Below, piece by piece: positions 9,795 to 18,364 of a stretch of DNA of 64,000 bases. The notes beneath the pieces are model-generated. The model made no database searches. It was given only the letters and a program-made list of their open reading frames with translations, and had not been told where the DNA came from. The position numbers and the translations under genes were made by a program. The stretch is from Chryseobacterium lactis (GTDB taxonomy: Bacteria; Bacteroidota; Bacteroidia; Flavobacteriales; Weeksellaceae): the NCBI RefSeq assembly GCF_003815875.1, contig NZ_CP033924.1:1612001-1676000 (forward strand), in the 5' to 3' direction. Within the stretch, counting starts at the first letter, position 1. Every line of letters starts with the position of its first letter.

Positions 9795-10655
9795 CTATTT
9801 CACTGCCTTGAGACTCAAATCGATATTTTCAGCCGAGTGTGTAAGGGCTCCCGCAGAGATATACGTGACACCGGTGGAAGCAATTTCTTTAAGCATATCG
9901 CGGGTAATTCCACCTGAAGCTTCAGACTCGCATGAACCGTTAATCATTTTTACCGCCTGCTTCATTGTTTTGACATCCATGTTATCAAGCATGATTCTGT
10001 CAACTTTTGTTTTGATCGCTTCCTGTACCTCTTCAAGGTTTCTGGTTTCGACCTCTATTTTCAGCTTTTTCTTATTCTTTTTAATATAATCTTTGGCCAT
10101 CTTCACTGCATTGGTAATGCTTCCGTTGTAGTCAATATGATTATCTTTCAACATAATCATATCATACAGACCATATCTATGATTGGTTCCACCGCCTATG
10201 GCAACAGCCCATTTTTCACAAATTCTGAAGTTAGGAGTTGTTTTTCTGGTATCCAGTAATTTTGTTTTTGTCCCTACCAGCCTTGAATCCCAGTCATGCG
10301 TCAATGTGGCAATTCCACTCATTCTTTGCATGCAGTTCAAAAGAAGCCTTTCCGTAGAAAGAATGGATCTTGCACTACCTGTTACGATAAATGCGATGTC
10401 ACCAACTTTTGCTGCGTCACCATCTTTAAGAAAAGTTTCAACTTTTAAGTTTTTATCAAATGCTTTGAAGATAATTTCTGCCAATTCTACTCCGGCCAGA
10501 ATACAGTTCTGTTTTACTAAAAGCTTAGCACTTTGTTCCAAATCCTTTGGAATAGTGGAAAGGGTAGAGTGGTCCCCATCCTGGATATCTTCTTCTAAGG
10601 CATTATTTATAAAAGTTTTTAATGCTTTATCGGTTACGTATGCTGGTCTTTTCAT
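9795..10655 (-). CDS. nadC: Nicotinate-nucleotide diphosphorylase (quinolinate phosphoribosyltransferase)
   Basis: A 286-residue enzyme converting quinolinate and PRPP to nicotinate mononucleotide, CO2 and PPi in de novo NAD synthesis. Landmark segments are the N-terminal ALEEDIQDGDHST, ERLLLNCMQRMSGIAT, the active-site LLDTRKTTPNFR and GGGTNHRYGLYDMIMLKDNH, then EVETRNLEE, DRIMLDNM and the final ASGGITRDML. The length is normal for NadC. It follows nadB by 11 bases on the same strand, which supports a nadB-nadC operon. No nadA is visible in this window. Confidence 0.96.
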   Translation of the reverse strand: MKRPAYVTDKALKTFINNALEEDIQDGDHSTLSTIPKDLEQSAKLLVKQNCILAGVELAEIIFKAFDKNLKVETFLKDGDAAKVGDIAFIVTGSARSILSTERLLLNCMQRMSGIATLTHDWDSRLVGTKTKLLDTRKTTPNFRICEKWAVAIGGGTNHRYGLYDMIMLKDNHIDYNGSITNAVKMAKDYIKKNKKKLKIEVETRNLEEVQEAIKTKVDRIMLDNMDVKTMKQAVKMINGSCESEASGGITRDMLKEIASTGVTYISAGALTHSAENIDLSLKAVK

Positions 10656-10666
10656 TGTATATGCTT

Positions 10667-12238
10667 TTAGGCTAGGTCTTTATTATAAAATGCGCCCTTA
10701 TTCTCCGTCATCTCCATAGATTGGGTAATGATAAGGTGTGCGACGGTGGTCAGGTTTCTTAATTCTGATAATTGAGGTGATAAAATGGAATAGTGGTAGA
10801 TTTCATCAACAGCTGCAGCAATTTCCTGGTGTTTTTGCAGTGCCATCGCCAAACGTTTATTGCTTCTTACGATACCTACCAGATCACTCATCATTTCCTG
10901 AAGTTGTTTTCTAAGATAGCTGACGATTACCATTTCATCCATGATTTTCATTCCTTCCTCATTCCATTCCGGAACCGCTTTCAGGTCATCAAAATTGAAA
11001 TTATTTTCATTTAATAAGGCTACCGTTTTCATGGCTGCATTGTGTCCGAAAACCAATCCTTCAAGCAAAGAATTCGAAGCCAGTCGGTTAGCGCCGTGTA
11101 ATCCTGAATTGGTACATTCTCCCACAGCAAATAGATTCCTGATAGAAGATTGTCCGTCTCTGTCTACCTCAATACCCCCCATTAAATAATGGCAGGCAGG
11201 AACAACAGGGATCAATTGAGTAAATGGATCAATTCCCTCGTCTTTACATTTTTTATAAATATTGGGGAAGTGTTCCAGAAACTTATCCTGATTCATTTCA
11301 CGGCAATCCAATCCCACATATTCATCTCCGGAAATTTTCATTTCATTGTCAATGGCTCTGGCAACGATATCTCTTGAAGCCAGTTCTTCACGCTCATCGT
11401 ATTTCTGCATGAATTTTTCGCCTCTCTTAGTTCTCAGTTTTGCCCCGTCTCCTCTTACTGCTTCGGAAATAAGGAACAGCATGCCGTCAATCTTATTATA
11501 TAAAGCGGTAGGGTGGAATTGGTAATACTGCATGTTGGAAACCTTTCCCTTTGCTCTTGCTACAAAAGCGATTCCGTCTCCGGTGGCAATGGTCGGGTTA
11601 GTCGTATTTTTATAGACATGGCCGGCTCCTCCTGTAGCAGCCAATGTTATTTTGGAAGTGATTTTCTTAATCGTTTTGGATTTTTCATCCAGAATATAAG
11701 CTCCATAGCAATTGATAGCTCCTTCATTAAGTTCTTTTCCCGGAATATGGTGCTGGGTAATAATATCAATCACATAATGATGATCCAGGATCTCAATATT
11801 GGGACTGTTTTTAGCGGTTTCCAGTAAAGCTCTTTCAATCTCAAAACCGGTGATATCTTTATGGTGGACGATTCTGTTTTCAGTGTGGCCTCCTTCTCTC
11901 CCCAAGGCGAACTTCCCGTTTTTCATATCAAACTGAGCGCCCCATTCTACAATTTCATTGAATCTTGATGGAGCCTCTTTTACAACCATTTCTACCACAT
12001 CACGTTTGTTCTCGCCATCACCGGCACGCATGGTGTCTTCAATATGTTTTTCAAAATTATCATTTTGAAAATCTGTAACTACCGCGAGACCACCTTGTGC
12101 ATACTTGGTATTGCTTTCGTCTTCATCAGATTTGGTTACAATGATGATTTTGGCATCTGGGAGCTGTTCAGAAACTTTAATGGCATAGGAAAGTCCGGAA
12201 ATGCCGGAACCGATTACTAATACATCCGCTTTTATCAT
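10667..12238 (-). CDS. nadB: L-aspartate oxidase
   Basis: A 523-residue FAD enzyme that oxidises L-aspartate to iminoaspartate, the first step of de novo NAD synthesis. The N-terminus has the dinucleotide motif VIGSGISGLSYA. Further landmarks are NTKYAQGGLAVV, REGGHTENRIVHHKD, QFHPTALY, SEAVRGDGAKLR, CHYLMGGIEVD and GECTNSGLHGANRLASNS, all typical of NadB rather than of succinate dehydrogenase flavoproteins. It is upstream of nadC by 11 bases and 30 bases downstream of the nitroreductase gene. The three may share a transcript, although that is only inferred from spacing. Confidence 0.96.
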   Translation of the reverse strand: MIKADVLVIGSGISGLSYAIKVSEQLPDAKIIIVTKSDEDESNTKYAQGGLAVVTDFQNDNFEKHIEDTMRAGDGENKRDVVEMVVKEAPSRFNEIVEWGAQFDMKNGKFALGREGGHTENRIVHHKDITGFEIERALLETAKNSPNIEILDHHYVIDIITQHHIPGKELNEGAINCYGAYILDEKSKTIKKITSKITLAATGGAGHVYKNTTNPTIATGDGIAFVARAKGKVSNMQYYQFHPTALYNKIDGMLFLISEAVRGDGAKLRTKRGEKFMQKYDEREELASRDIVARAIDNEMKISGDEYVGLDCREMNQDKFLEHFPNIYKKCKDEGIDPFTQLIPVVPACHYLMGGIEVDRDGQSSIRNLFAVGECTNSGLHGANRLASNSLLEGLVFGHNAAMKTVALLNENNFNFDDLKAVPEWNEEGMKIMDEMVIVSYLRKQLQEMMSDLVGIVRSNKRLAMALQKHQEIAAAVDEIYHYSILSPQLSELRNLTTVAHLIITQSMEMTENKGAFYNKDLA

Positions 12239-12268
12239 ATGCTTACTTTAGGTACAATCGTTTAAATA

Positions 12269-12895
12269 TTAAATAAATTTAAACAATTTTTCGTTTGGTT
12301 TTCTTACTTTTTTCATGTGCTGGAAATCATCTTCTGCAGAACGGTAGCCTAAAGCGAGGGTAACGGTTACTTTTTCTGTTTCCGGATTTATATTTAGAAT
12401 TTCTTCAATTAAATCCTGTCGGAAGCCTTCCATAGGGCAAGAGTCAATATTTTCAATTGCAGCGGCATACATAAGATTTGCCAATACAATATAAGACTGT
12501 TTTTCTGCCCAGTTGAAGATCTCATCCTGTGTTTTCTGATTGATATGCTGGCTGATACTGTTTTTAAACGGATCAAGATTCTCTAAAGGAGTTTCTCTCA
12601 CTTCCGAAATATGGCTGAAATATCCCCGGATATAATTCTCTTCAATTGTCTTCTTTGAAATAATAACAATAAGATGAGAACAAGTGGAAATTTGTGATGG
12701 ATTATAAAAAGCCGGAATCAACTTCTGCCTCATTTCCTCACTCTCAACAACGACAATTTTATAAGGCTGTAATCCAAGGGAACTGGCAGACAGCTTTCCT
12801 GACTCAAGAATGTTGTGTAAAGTCTCCTGAGGAATGATTTGATTATTAAATTTTTTCACAGAATATCTTCTGCTTAAAGCTTCCAAATAATTCAT
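12269..12895 (-). CDS. NAD(P)H-dependent nitroreductase family protein
   Basis: A 208-residue protein of the FMN nitroreductase (NfsB-like) family. It begins YLEALSRRYSVKKF, with the Arg-Arg-Ser segment that contacts FMN phosphate. SASSLGLQPYKIVVV, LANLMYAAAIENIDSCPMEGF and a C-terminal VTLALGYRS complete the family pattern. Such enzymes reduce nitro- or quinone-type compounds with NAD(P)H; the physiological substrate is unknown. It lies just upstream of nadB. A perfect TAnnTTTG box sits four bases before its ATG, which predicts a transcript starting at or near the start codon. Confidence 0.88.
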   Translation of the reverse strand: MNYLEALSRRYSVKKFNNQIIPQETLHNILESGKLSASSLGLQPYKIVVVESEEMRQKLIPAFYNPSQISTCSHLIVIISKKTIEENYIRGYFSHISEVRETPLENLDPFKNSISQHINQKTQDEIFNWAEKQSYIVLANLMYAAAIENIDSCPMEGFRQDLIEEILNINPETEKVTVTLALGYRSAEDDFQHMKKVRKPNEKLFKFI

Positions 12896-12899
12896 AAGG

Positions 12900-12907
12900 C
12901 AAATTTA
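12900..12907 (-). promoter_or_regulatory. TAnnTTTG -7 box directly before the nitroreductase start
   Basis: TAAATTTG on the minus strand, four bases upstream of the ATG at 12895. It matches the Bacteroidota -7 consensus. No clear -33 TTG is at the expected distance. Confidence 0.4.
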
Positions 12908-12967
12908 AGAATTGAATATGAATAAAGAGTCTTTAAAATGAAATATATCCTTTTAATTCAAACAAAA

Positions 12968-12992
12968 AATCACTCCGGCTGGCGGAGTGATT
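12968..12992 (-). terminator. Terminator after the first T9SS surface-protein gene
   Basis: A 10-bp stem AATCACTCCG / CGGAGTGATT with a 5-base loop, followed on the minus strand by a T-rich tail. It lies 23 bases past the stop codon at 13016. Confidence 0.8.
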
Positions 12993-13015
12993 CTATAATG
13001 ATAAATGAAATAAGA

Positions 13016-15277
13016 TTATTCTCTGTTTTTAACAAGGATCCAACCGGAGAACTTTATTGGAGTGTTTGTTTTGTTATTTTCATTCCATGTGACAGAATAC
13101 CAGTAGCTGCCGGTAGGAACTCTTCTTCCGTTGGCGGTTCCGTTCCACTTGTATCCGTTTGTTCTGTCTGCTCTGAAAAGCTGAACTCCGTAGCGGTCAT
13201 AAATGTTGATTTCAAGATCTCTTTTATTGGCTAAAGCAGAGTAATCAATCACATCATTAATCCCGTCATCATTCGGAGTAATAACATTGATGATATTAGG
13301 GACGGTAATGTTGATCTCAATCGGAGTACAATTATAGCTGTCTTTTACATATACCTTAGATTCACCTCTCGGAACATTTGGGAATACATTGGAATCTTGC
13401 CAAACGATATTATCCATTGAATACTGGTAAGGAGGCATTCCTCCGTTTGCAAATATGGTTACGGTATTTCCGGAAACATCAACGTTTGTTACTACAGGAT
13501 TTTCCGATGGTAATATTTTCACTGTTTGCAGAGCGATACAATCACCGGTCTTTAATTTCACCCAGTAGGTGCCAACTCCCACATTGTTGATGGCTTGTGT
13601 TGTTGCTCCTGTACTCCATTCATAACTTTTAAAACCAGGGCCGGCATCCAGCGTTGTTTTGCTTTCCATACAAATGATTTTATCTTTTAAAACTCTGGAA
13701 AAAACAGGTGCCAATACCGTTAGCGCCACTTTAGCAATAGAATAACATCCGTTTGAATTAAATACTTTTATGTAGGCTACACCGGTAGGAGCGACATAGG
13801 CCGCAGCGGCCGTAGCACTAATTTCATTGGTTTCATTAATAGCATCCGTTAAAGAAGGATAATATTTTTTTGTCAATCCCCCTTGTGAAACAACTGCTCC
13901 TGTAAGATTGAAAGATGCCATGGATGGGTTGCCTTCAATAGGGCAGGATTTTAATTCCGTATCGGTTACCACTACTACAGGGTGGATGTTAAGTGTGATT
14001 TTAGAGGTGCTCACACATCCTTGTGCTGTAGTCACCCTTACATATATGGTAGCGGCAGCAGATGCGTAAGCAGAAGGGTTTGTAATCTGGTTAATTCCAT
14101 TATTCAGATCATATAGAGTAGGATAGAATTCTTTGGTGGTTCCCGTTAATGTGGTGACAGCAGCGGTAGTGAGATCAAATGTTGCTGTGCCGGCATTATT
14201 GTTATTACATCCGGTAAGCGTCGCATCAGTAGCAGAAAATGGAGTCGGATTCAGTTGGATAACTCCGTCTCCGTTGTCGCAAAGTGTTGAAGTAGGATCT
14301 TTTACGATAACTTTAATGGTGGTGTTTCCTGAATATTGAAAACTTGTAGGGTTGGCAATAGGAGTGGAGCTTCCCAGGAGATAATAAGTGAAAATATAAT
14401 TTCCGGGATTATTAACAAATTGAGAGTTGTAAGAAGTTAAATCCACAACTCCATTGCCTGTTGCTGGATTGGTGCATACAAAAGGAGTGATGGTGTTACT
14501 TAAAATGGGAACTTTATCTACAAATACTTTTACATTCTGAATTGAATGCCTTGCACTTGCGCCTCCTGTTGCCGCAGAGAAACCAAAATAGCCCTGGCTC
14601 ATTCCAACCGCACCTCCCGAAGGAGCAAAGGATTGATCGGCAATGAGAACGCCGTCAATTTTTATTTTAATAATCCAGTTTGTAGGGTTGGAAAGATCGG
14701 TTTCTCCGTTTACTTCAACATGCTTGTAAGTATTCCCTACAAATGGGATAGTGCCGATCAGGTCAGGAGAGTGAAACGTGCTTCCAGGAGTATTGTTAAA
14801 TTCTATATTATTTCCGGCAGTGTTATTGGTCCCATATAAAAGGTGCACCTTGCTCATCTGGCCTTCTGTAGTATTGTTGAAAATATCGAAGCCTACCATT
14901 AAGCCTGATGCATTGGCCGGAATTCCTAGTCCTCCACCTGATACAAAACCTGTAGGCGGATTAGCCAGATACCAGAAGGTAAATCCGTCACCTCTGCCAA
15001 ACTGGGCAGTTCCGTTGCCATCTATTCTGAAATCAAACTCTACTTTCCATTTATCACAATAACTTAATGTAATAGGATCGGCAAGAGTAATAGCTCCGAA
15101 CCTGCTGGTCTGATCGGTAGTAAGTCTTATGAAATCCGTACTTACAACAGCATCTGAAACCAGGTTCCAGCCTGTTGTATTAACAGGGTTTCCGGAGAGT
15201 TGATAGGTTTGTGAAAATAATTTTGGAGGTAATCCAAATAGAAAGGCTAATAAACAAATGAGTATATGTTTTTTCAT
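13016..15277 (-). CDS. T9SS type B sorting-domain surface protein with L-type-lectin-like N-terminus
   Basis: A 753-residue secreted protein. A signal peptide ends near LFSQTYQ. Residues about 25-250 resemble L-type lectin/concanavalin-like domains (KVEFDFRIDG, GDGFTFWYL, HSIQNVKVFVD). Then come repeated modules with CNNNNAGTATFDL and VYVRVT-type strands, and a SPRB-like module with PPYQYSMDN. The end is a gliding-motility-associated type B C-terminal domain: NVITPNDDGINDV, IYDRYG and FSGWILVKNRE. Type B domains direct export through the type IX system and surface attachment. It is one of four paralogs here; its N-terminal half pairs with the gene at 15406, but its C-terminal domain is closest by eye to the gene at 22366. 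Ligand unknown. Confidence 0.88.
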   Translation of the reverse strand: MKKHILICLLAFLFGLPPKLFSQTYQLSGNPVNTTGWNLVSDAVVSTDFIRLTTDQTSRFGAITLADPITLSYCDKWKVEFDFRIDGNGTAQFGRGDGFTFWYLANPPTGFVSGGGLGIPANASGLMVGFDIFNNTTEGQMSKVHLLYGTNNTAGNNIEFNNTPGSTFHSPDLIGTIPFVGNTYKHVEVNGETDLSNPTNWIIKIKIDGVLIADQSFAPSGGAVGMSQGYFGFSAATGGASARHSIQNVKVFVDKVPILSNTITPFVCTNPATGNGVVDLTSYNSQFVNNPGNYIFTYYLLGSSTPIANPTSFQYSGNTTIKVIVKDPTSTLCDNGDGVIQLNPTPFSATDATLTGCNNNNAGTATFDLTTAAVTTLTGTTKEFYPTLYDLNNGINQITNPSAYASAAATIYVRVTTAQGCVSTSKITLNIHPVVVVTDTELKSCPIEGNPSMASFNLTGAVVSQGGLTKKYYPSLTDAINETNEISATAAAAYVAPTGVAYIKVFNSNGCYSIAKVALTVLAPVFSRVLKDKIICMESKTTLDAGPGFKSYEWSTGATTQAINNVGVGTYWVKLKTGDCIALQTVKILPSENPVVTNVDVSGNTVTIFANGGMPPYQYSMDNIVWQDSNVFPNVPRGESKVYVKDSYNCTPIEINITVPNIINVITPNDDGINDVIDYSALANKRDLEINIYDRYGVQLFRADRTNGYKWNGTANGRRVPTGSYWYSVTWNENNKTNTPIKFSGWILVKNRE

Positions 15278-15364
15278 AGTGGATGGATTATGGTATTGTT
15301 AGTTGCTTTATAATGGAAATAGCATTTTATAATTTTTGTTTTGAATTAAAATAGATTTACAACA

Positions 15365-15396
15365 CCAAAGCTACCCCCAATGAGAGGCAGCTTTGG
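15365..15396 (-). terminator. Hairpin after the second T9SS surface-protein gene
   Basis: CCAAAGCT / AGCTTTGG stem with a further CC/GG pair inside, placed just past the stop codon at 15406. The T tail on the minus strand is weak. Confidence 0.45.
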
Positions 15397-15405
15397 AGTT
15401 AAAAT

Positions 15406-17667
15406 TTATTCTCTGTTTTTTACCAATACCCAACCGGAATATTTCGTTTCGGTATTGTTTTTATTATTTTCATTCCATGAAATAGTGTACCAGTATGTGC
15501 CTGTAGGAACTCTTTTCCCGGATGCCATTCCATCCCATGTGAAGTTTCTTACTTTGCCTGCTTCGTAAAGCTTGTTCCCGTATCTGTCATATACAATGAA
15601 GATCAGGTTCTTTTTGTAAGCTAAGGCAGAATAGTCGATAAAATCATTGATGTTGTCGCCATTAGGCGTGATTGCGTTCACAAGATTTGGGACTGTAATC
15701 TGAACTTCAACAGGAGGACAATTGTAGAAATCTTTTACAAAAACTCTTACTTCACCTCGTGCCAGACCTGTAAATATATTCGATGTCTGCCAGGTACCGC
15801 CATCTATTGAATATTGATACGGAGGTGTGCCTCCCGATACGTTAACGGTAATGGTATTGTGATTAATATCAATGCTTGAAATGACAGGATTAGGAGCTGC
15901 CAATACTTTTACAATCTGAGTGGTGATACAGTTTCCGGTTTTAAGTTTAACCCAATAAAGACCTACGCCTACATCTTTGATAGAAGGAGTTGTTTCTCCT
16001 GTGCTCCACTCATATCCGTTGAAGCCTGGTCCTGCATCCAAATCTGTTTTCTCACCGATACAAACCGTTTTATCTTTCAGTATCGCCGATTTTACCGGTG
16101 GTAGAACGATAAGATTTATTTTAGCAATAGCAAAACATCCATTGGAGTCAGTTACTTTTACATAAACGGCAGTGGTTGTCGACATGTACTGAAGGGAATT
16201 CATAATTTCATTAGTTCCGCTTAGTGCATCACTTACTGAAGTGTAATATTTTTTACTTGCACCGGTTGTTAATGAAGTAACATCCGCTGAGGTTAAATTA
16301 AAAATAGCGTTGGTTATATTATTTTCAATAAAACAAGATCGGAGAGTAGCTTCTTTTACAGGGGTTTCAGGATAGAAAGCCAGTGTTATTTTAGCAGTCC
16401 CTGTACATCCTTGTGGCGTTGTTACTTTCACATAGACCACTCCCGGAGCAGATAAATAATTATCAGGATACATGATCTCATTAGTATCTGCAGTCAGATC
16501 GCTTAATGTCTTATAATATTTTTTAACAACACCGGGAACATCGGTTACGGCTGCGCTATTCAGGTTGAAGGTGGCTGTTCCGGCTTTATTGTTATTGCAG
16601 GCAAGAATTGTTTTATCTTCTGCTTTAAAAGGCGCAATGGTCAACAGAATTTTTCCATCCGGGTTATCACACAATATTCCTGCATTATCTTTGATAACGA
16701 CAGTCACTGTCGTATTGGCATTGAATTGATAATTGGTCGGGTTAGCAATAGGAGTAGAACTTCCAAATGGATAATAAGTAAAGGTATAATTGGAAGGGTT
16801 ATTGACGAATTGAGAATTAAAACTGGTAAGATTTACACTGCCATATCCGGTACTTGGATTAGGGCAGAAGGATTGAGTCACTGAATTTTGTAAAATGGAA
16901 ACCTTATCCGTATAAATTTTTACGTTTTTAATTGAATGTCTAGATCTTGCACCGCCCGTAGAAGATGAAAATCCGAAATATCCAACAGTCATTGCAGCTG
17001 CCGTGCCTGAAGGAGCGAAAGACTGATTACAAATGACATTGCCATCCATAGTGATCTTTACGATCCAGTTCGTGGGAGCGGCCGGATCTACCTGTGCTGT
17101 CACTTCAACGTGCTTAAAGGTTGTTCCTTGGAAGGGTTGTGTGCTATTCAGATCAGGTGAATGAAATGAACTCCCCGGAACATTAAAGAATTCTACATTA
17201 TTGGTGTCGGTTGTATTTTGAACCTGTCCATAGGCAACATGGACTTTACTCATTGTTGTTGAGGTGGTATTGTTGTAAGAGTCGAATCCAACAATGAAAC
17301 CAACAGCATTTTGAGAAACTCCGATTCCGGAACCTAATACACTTGCAATAGGTGGGTTTGCCAGATACCAGAATGCAATTCCGTCTCCATTGTAATTTTG
17401 GTTAGAATCCATTCTAAAATCAAATTCTACTCTCCATTTATCACAATATTTCAAGTTGATTGGATCGTTCAGCCGGATGGATCCGGACTGGTCGTTAGTG
17501 TCAGCAGTGAGTTGAATAAAATCAGTATTTATCGCTGCTGTTGGGACTAACGTCCATCCAGTTGTATTGACGGGATTTCCGCTAAGCTGATAGGTTTGAG
17601 CTAGTGATAAGTTTCCCGATATAAAAAGTATAACTATAATAAAATTAACCAGTAGTTTTTTATTCAT
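15406..17667 (-). CDS. T9SS type B sorting-domain surface protein with L-type-lectin-like N-terminus
   Basis: A 753-residue paralog of the adjacent downstream gene, with the same length and the same opening AQTYQLSGNPVNTTGW after the signal peptide. A lectin-like domain (WRVEFDFRMDSNQNY, GDGIAFWYLANPP, HSIKNVKIYTD), internal repeats with CNNNKAGTATFNL, and a SPRB-like module PPYQYSIDGG follow. The type B C-terminal domain has NAITPNGDNINDF, VYDRYGNKLYEA and SGWVLVKNRE. Its C-terminal domain is closest by eye to that of the gene at 20108, not to its lectin-type neighbour. It is expected at the cell surface after type IX export. Role in adhesion is inference. Confidence 0.88.
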   Translation of the reverse strand: MNKKLLVNFIIVILFISGNLSLAQTYQLSGNPVNTTGWTLVPTAAINTDFIQLTADTNDQSGSIRLNDPINLKYCDKWRVEFDFRMDSNQNYNGDGIAFWYLANPPIASVLGSGIGVSQNAVGFIVGFDSYNNTTSTTMSKVHVAYGQVQNTTDTNNVEFFNVPGSSFHSPDLNSTQPFQGTTFKHVEVTAQVDPAAPTNWIVKITMDGNVICNQSFAPSGTAAAMTVGYFGFSSSTGGARSRHSIKNVKIYTDKVSILQNSVTQSFCPNPSTGYGSVNLTSFNSQFVNNPSNYTFTYYPFGSSTPIANPTNYQFNANTTVTVVIKDNAGILCDNPDGKILLTIAPFKAEDKTILACNNNKAGTATFNLNSAAVTDVPGVVKKYYKTLSDLTADTNEIMYPDNYLSAPGVVYVKVTTPQGCTGTAKITLAFYPETPVKEATLRSCFIENNITNAIFNLTSADVTSLTTGASKKYYTSVSDALSGTNEIMNSLQYMSTTTAVYVKVTDSNGCFAIAKINLIVLPPVKSAILKDKTVCIGEKTDLDAGPGFNGYEWSTGETTPSIKDVGVGLYWVKLKTGNCITTQIVKVLAAPNPVISSIDINHNTITVNVSGGTPPYQYSIDGGTWQTSNIFTGLARGEVRVFVKDFYNCPPVEVQITVPNLVNAITPNGDNINDFIDYSALAYKKNLIFIVYDRYGNKLYEAGKVRNFTWDGMASGKRVPTGTYWYTISWNENNKNNTETKYSGWVLVKNRE

Positions 17668-17831
17668 TTAAATGGGATTTAGATTAATATGTAAAGATAT
17701 TAAATCCTCTTAAATAAATGTGTACTTAATGTTAATTTTGTTAAAAAAATGTGTTTTTATTCAAAAAATAATATTTCTTAAGATGAAATAGTGAAAGTTA
17801 TTCGTTCAATTGAAGGTTTGTCTTAATTGAT

Positions 17832-18308
17832 TCAAAATAAGGAATTGCTATCGAGTCCCTCAAAATAGCTGTCAATTTCCAAATCGGGAGAGTTGGCTGC
17901 AGCCACTGCCAGTTTATCGCAAAGTTCATTTTCGAAATGGCCGGCATGCCCTTTTACCCAATGCATTTTGGGTGTATGCGTATTATAAAGCTCAATAAAT
18001 CTCTTCCACAGATCAGGATTTTTTACATTTTTCCAGCTTCTTTTAATCCAGCCTGAAATCCAGTTTTGATTAACGGCATCTGCTACATATTTACTGTCTG
18101 TATAAACATGAATATCATTTTCTGTAGACTTCAGTTTTTCCAACGCCGTAATGACGGCTAGAAGTTCCATCCTGTTGTTGGTGGTTTTTCGGAAGCCTTT
18201 GGAAAATGTTTTCTGATAGTTTTTTTCAGGTACGCGCATGAGGATGCCATATCCGCCTTTTCCGGGGTTTCCGCTGCATGCTCCATCGGTATAGATTTCG
18301 ATTCTCAA
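17832..18308 (-). CDS. rnhA: Ribonuclease HI
   Basis: A 158-residue RNase HI that cuts the RNA strand of RNA:DNA hybrids. The catalytic set is visible: Asp8 in YTDGACSGNPG, Glu48 in NRMELLAV, Asp71 in VYTDSKYV, His121 in WVKGHAGH and Asp131 in ENELCDKLA. The start is TTG at 18308; no in-frame ATG or GTG exists that would keep the first beta strand, and MRIEIYTDG matches the usual N-terminus, so TTG is chosen. It is 56 bases downstream of dnaB on the same strand and may be co-transcribed with it. Confidence 0.96.
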   Translation of the reverse strand: MRIEIYTDGACSGNPGKGGYGILMRVPEKNYQKTFSKGFRKTTNNRMELLAVITALEKLKSTENDIHVYTDSKYVADAVNQNWISGWIKRSWKNVKNPDLWKRFIELYNTHTPKMHWVKGHAGHFENELCDKLAVAAANSPDLEIDSYFEGLDSNSLF

Positions 18309-18364
18309 ATCTGCTTTATAAAAATTGAATTATTTATTTTTTTAACCCTCTTTACATGTTATGT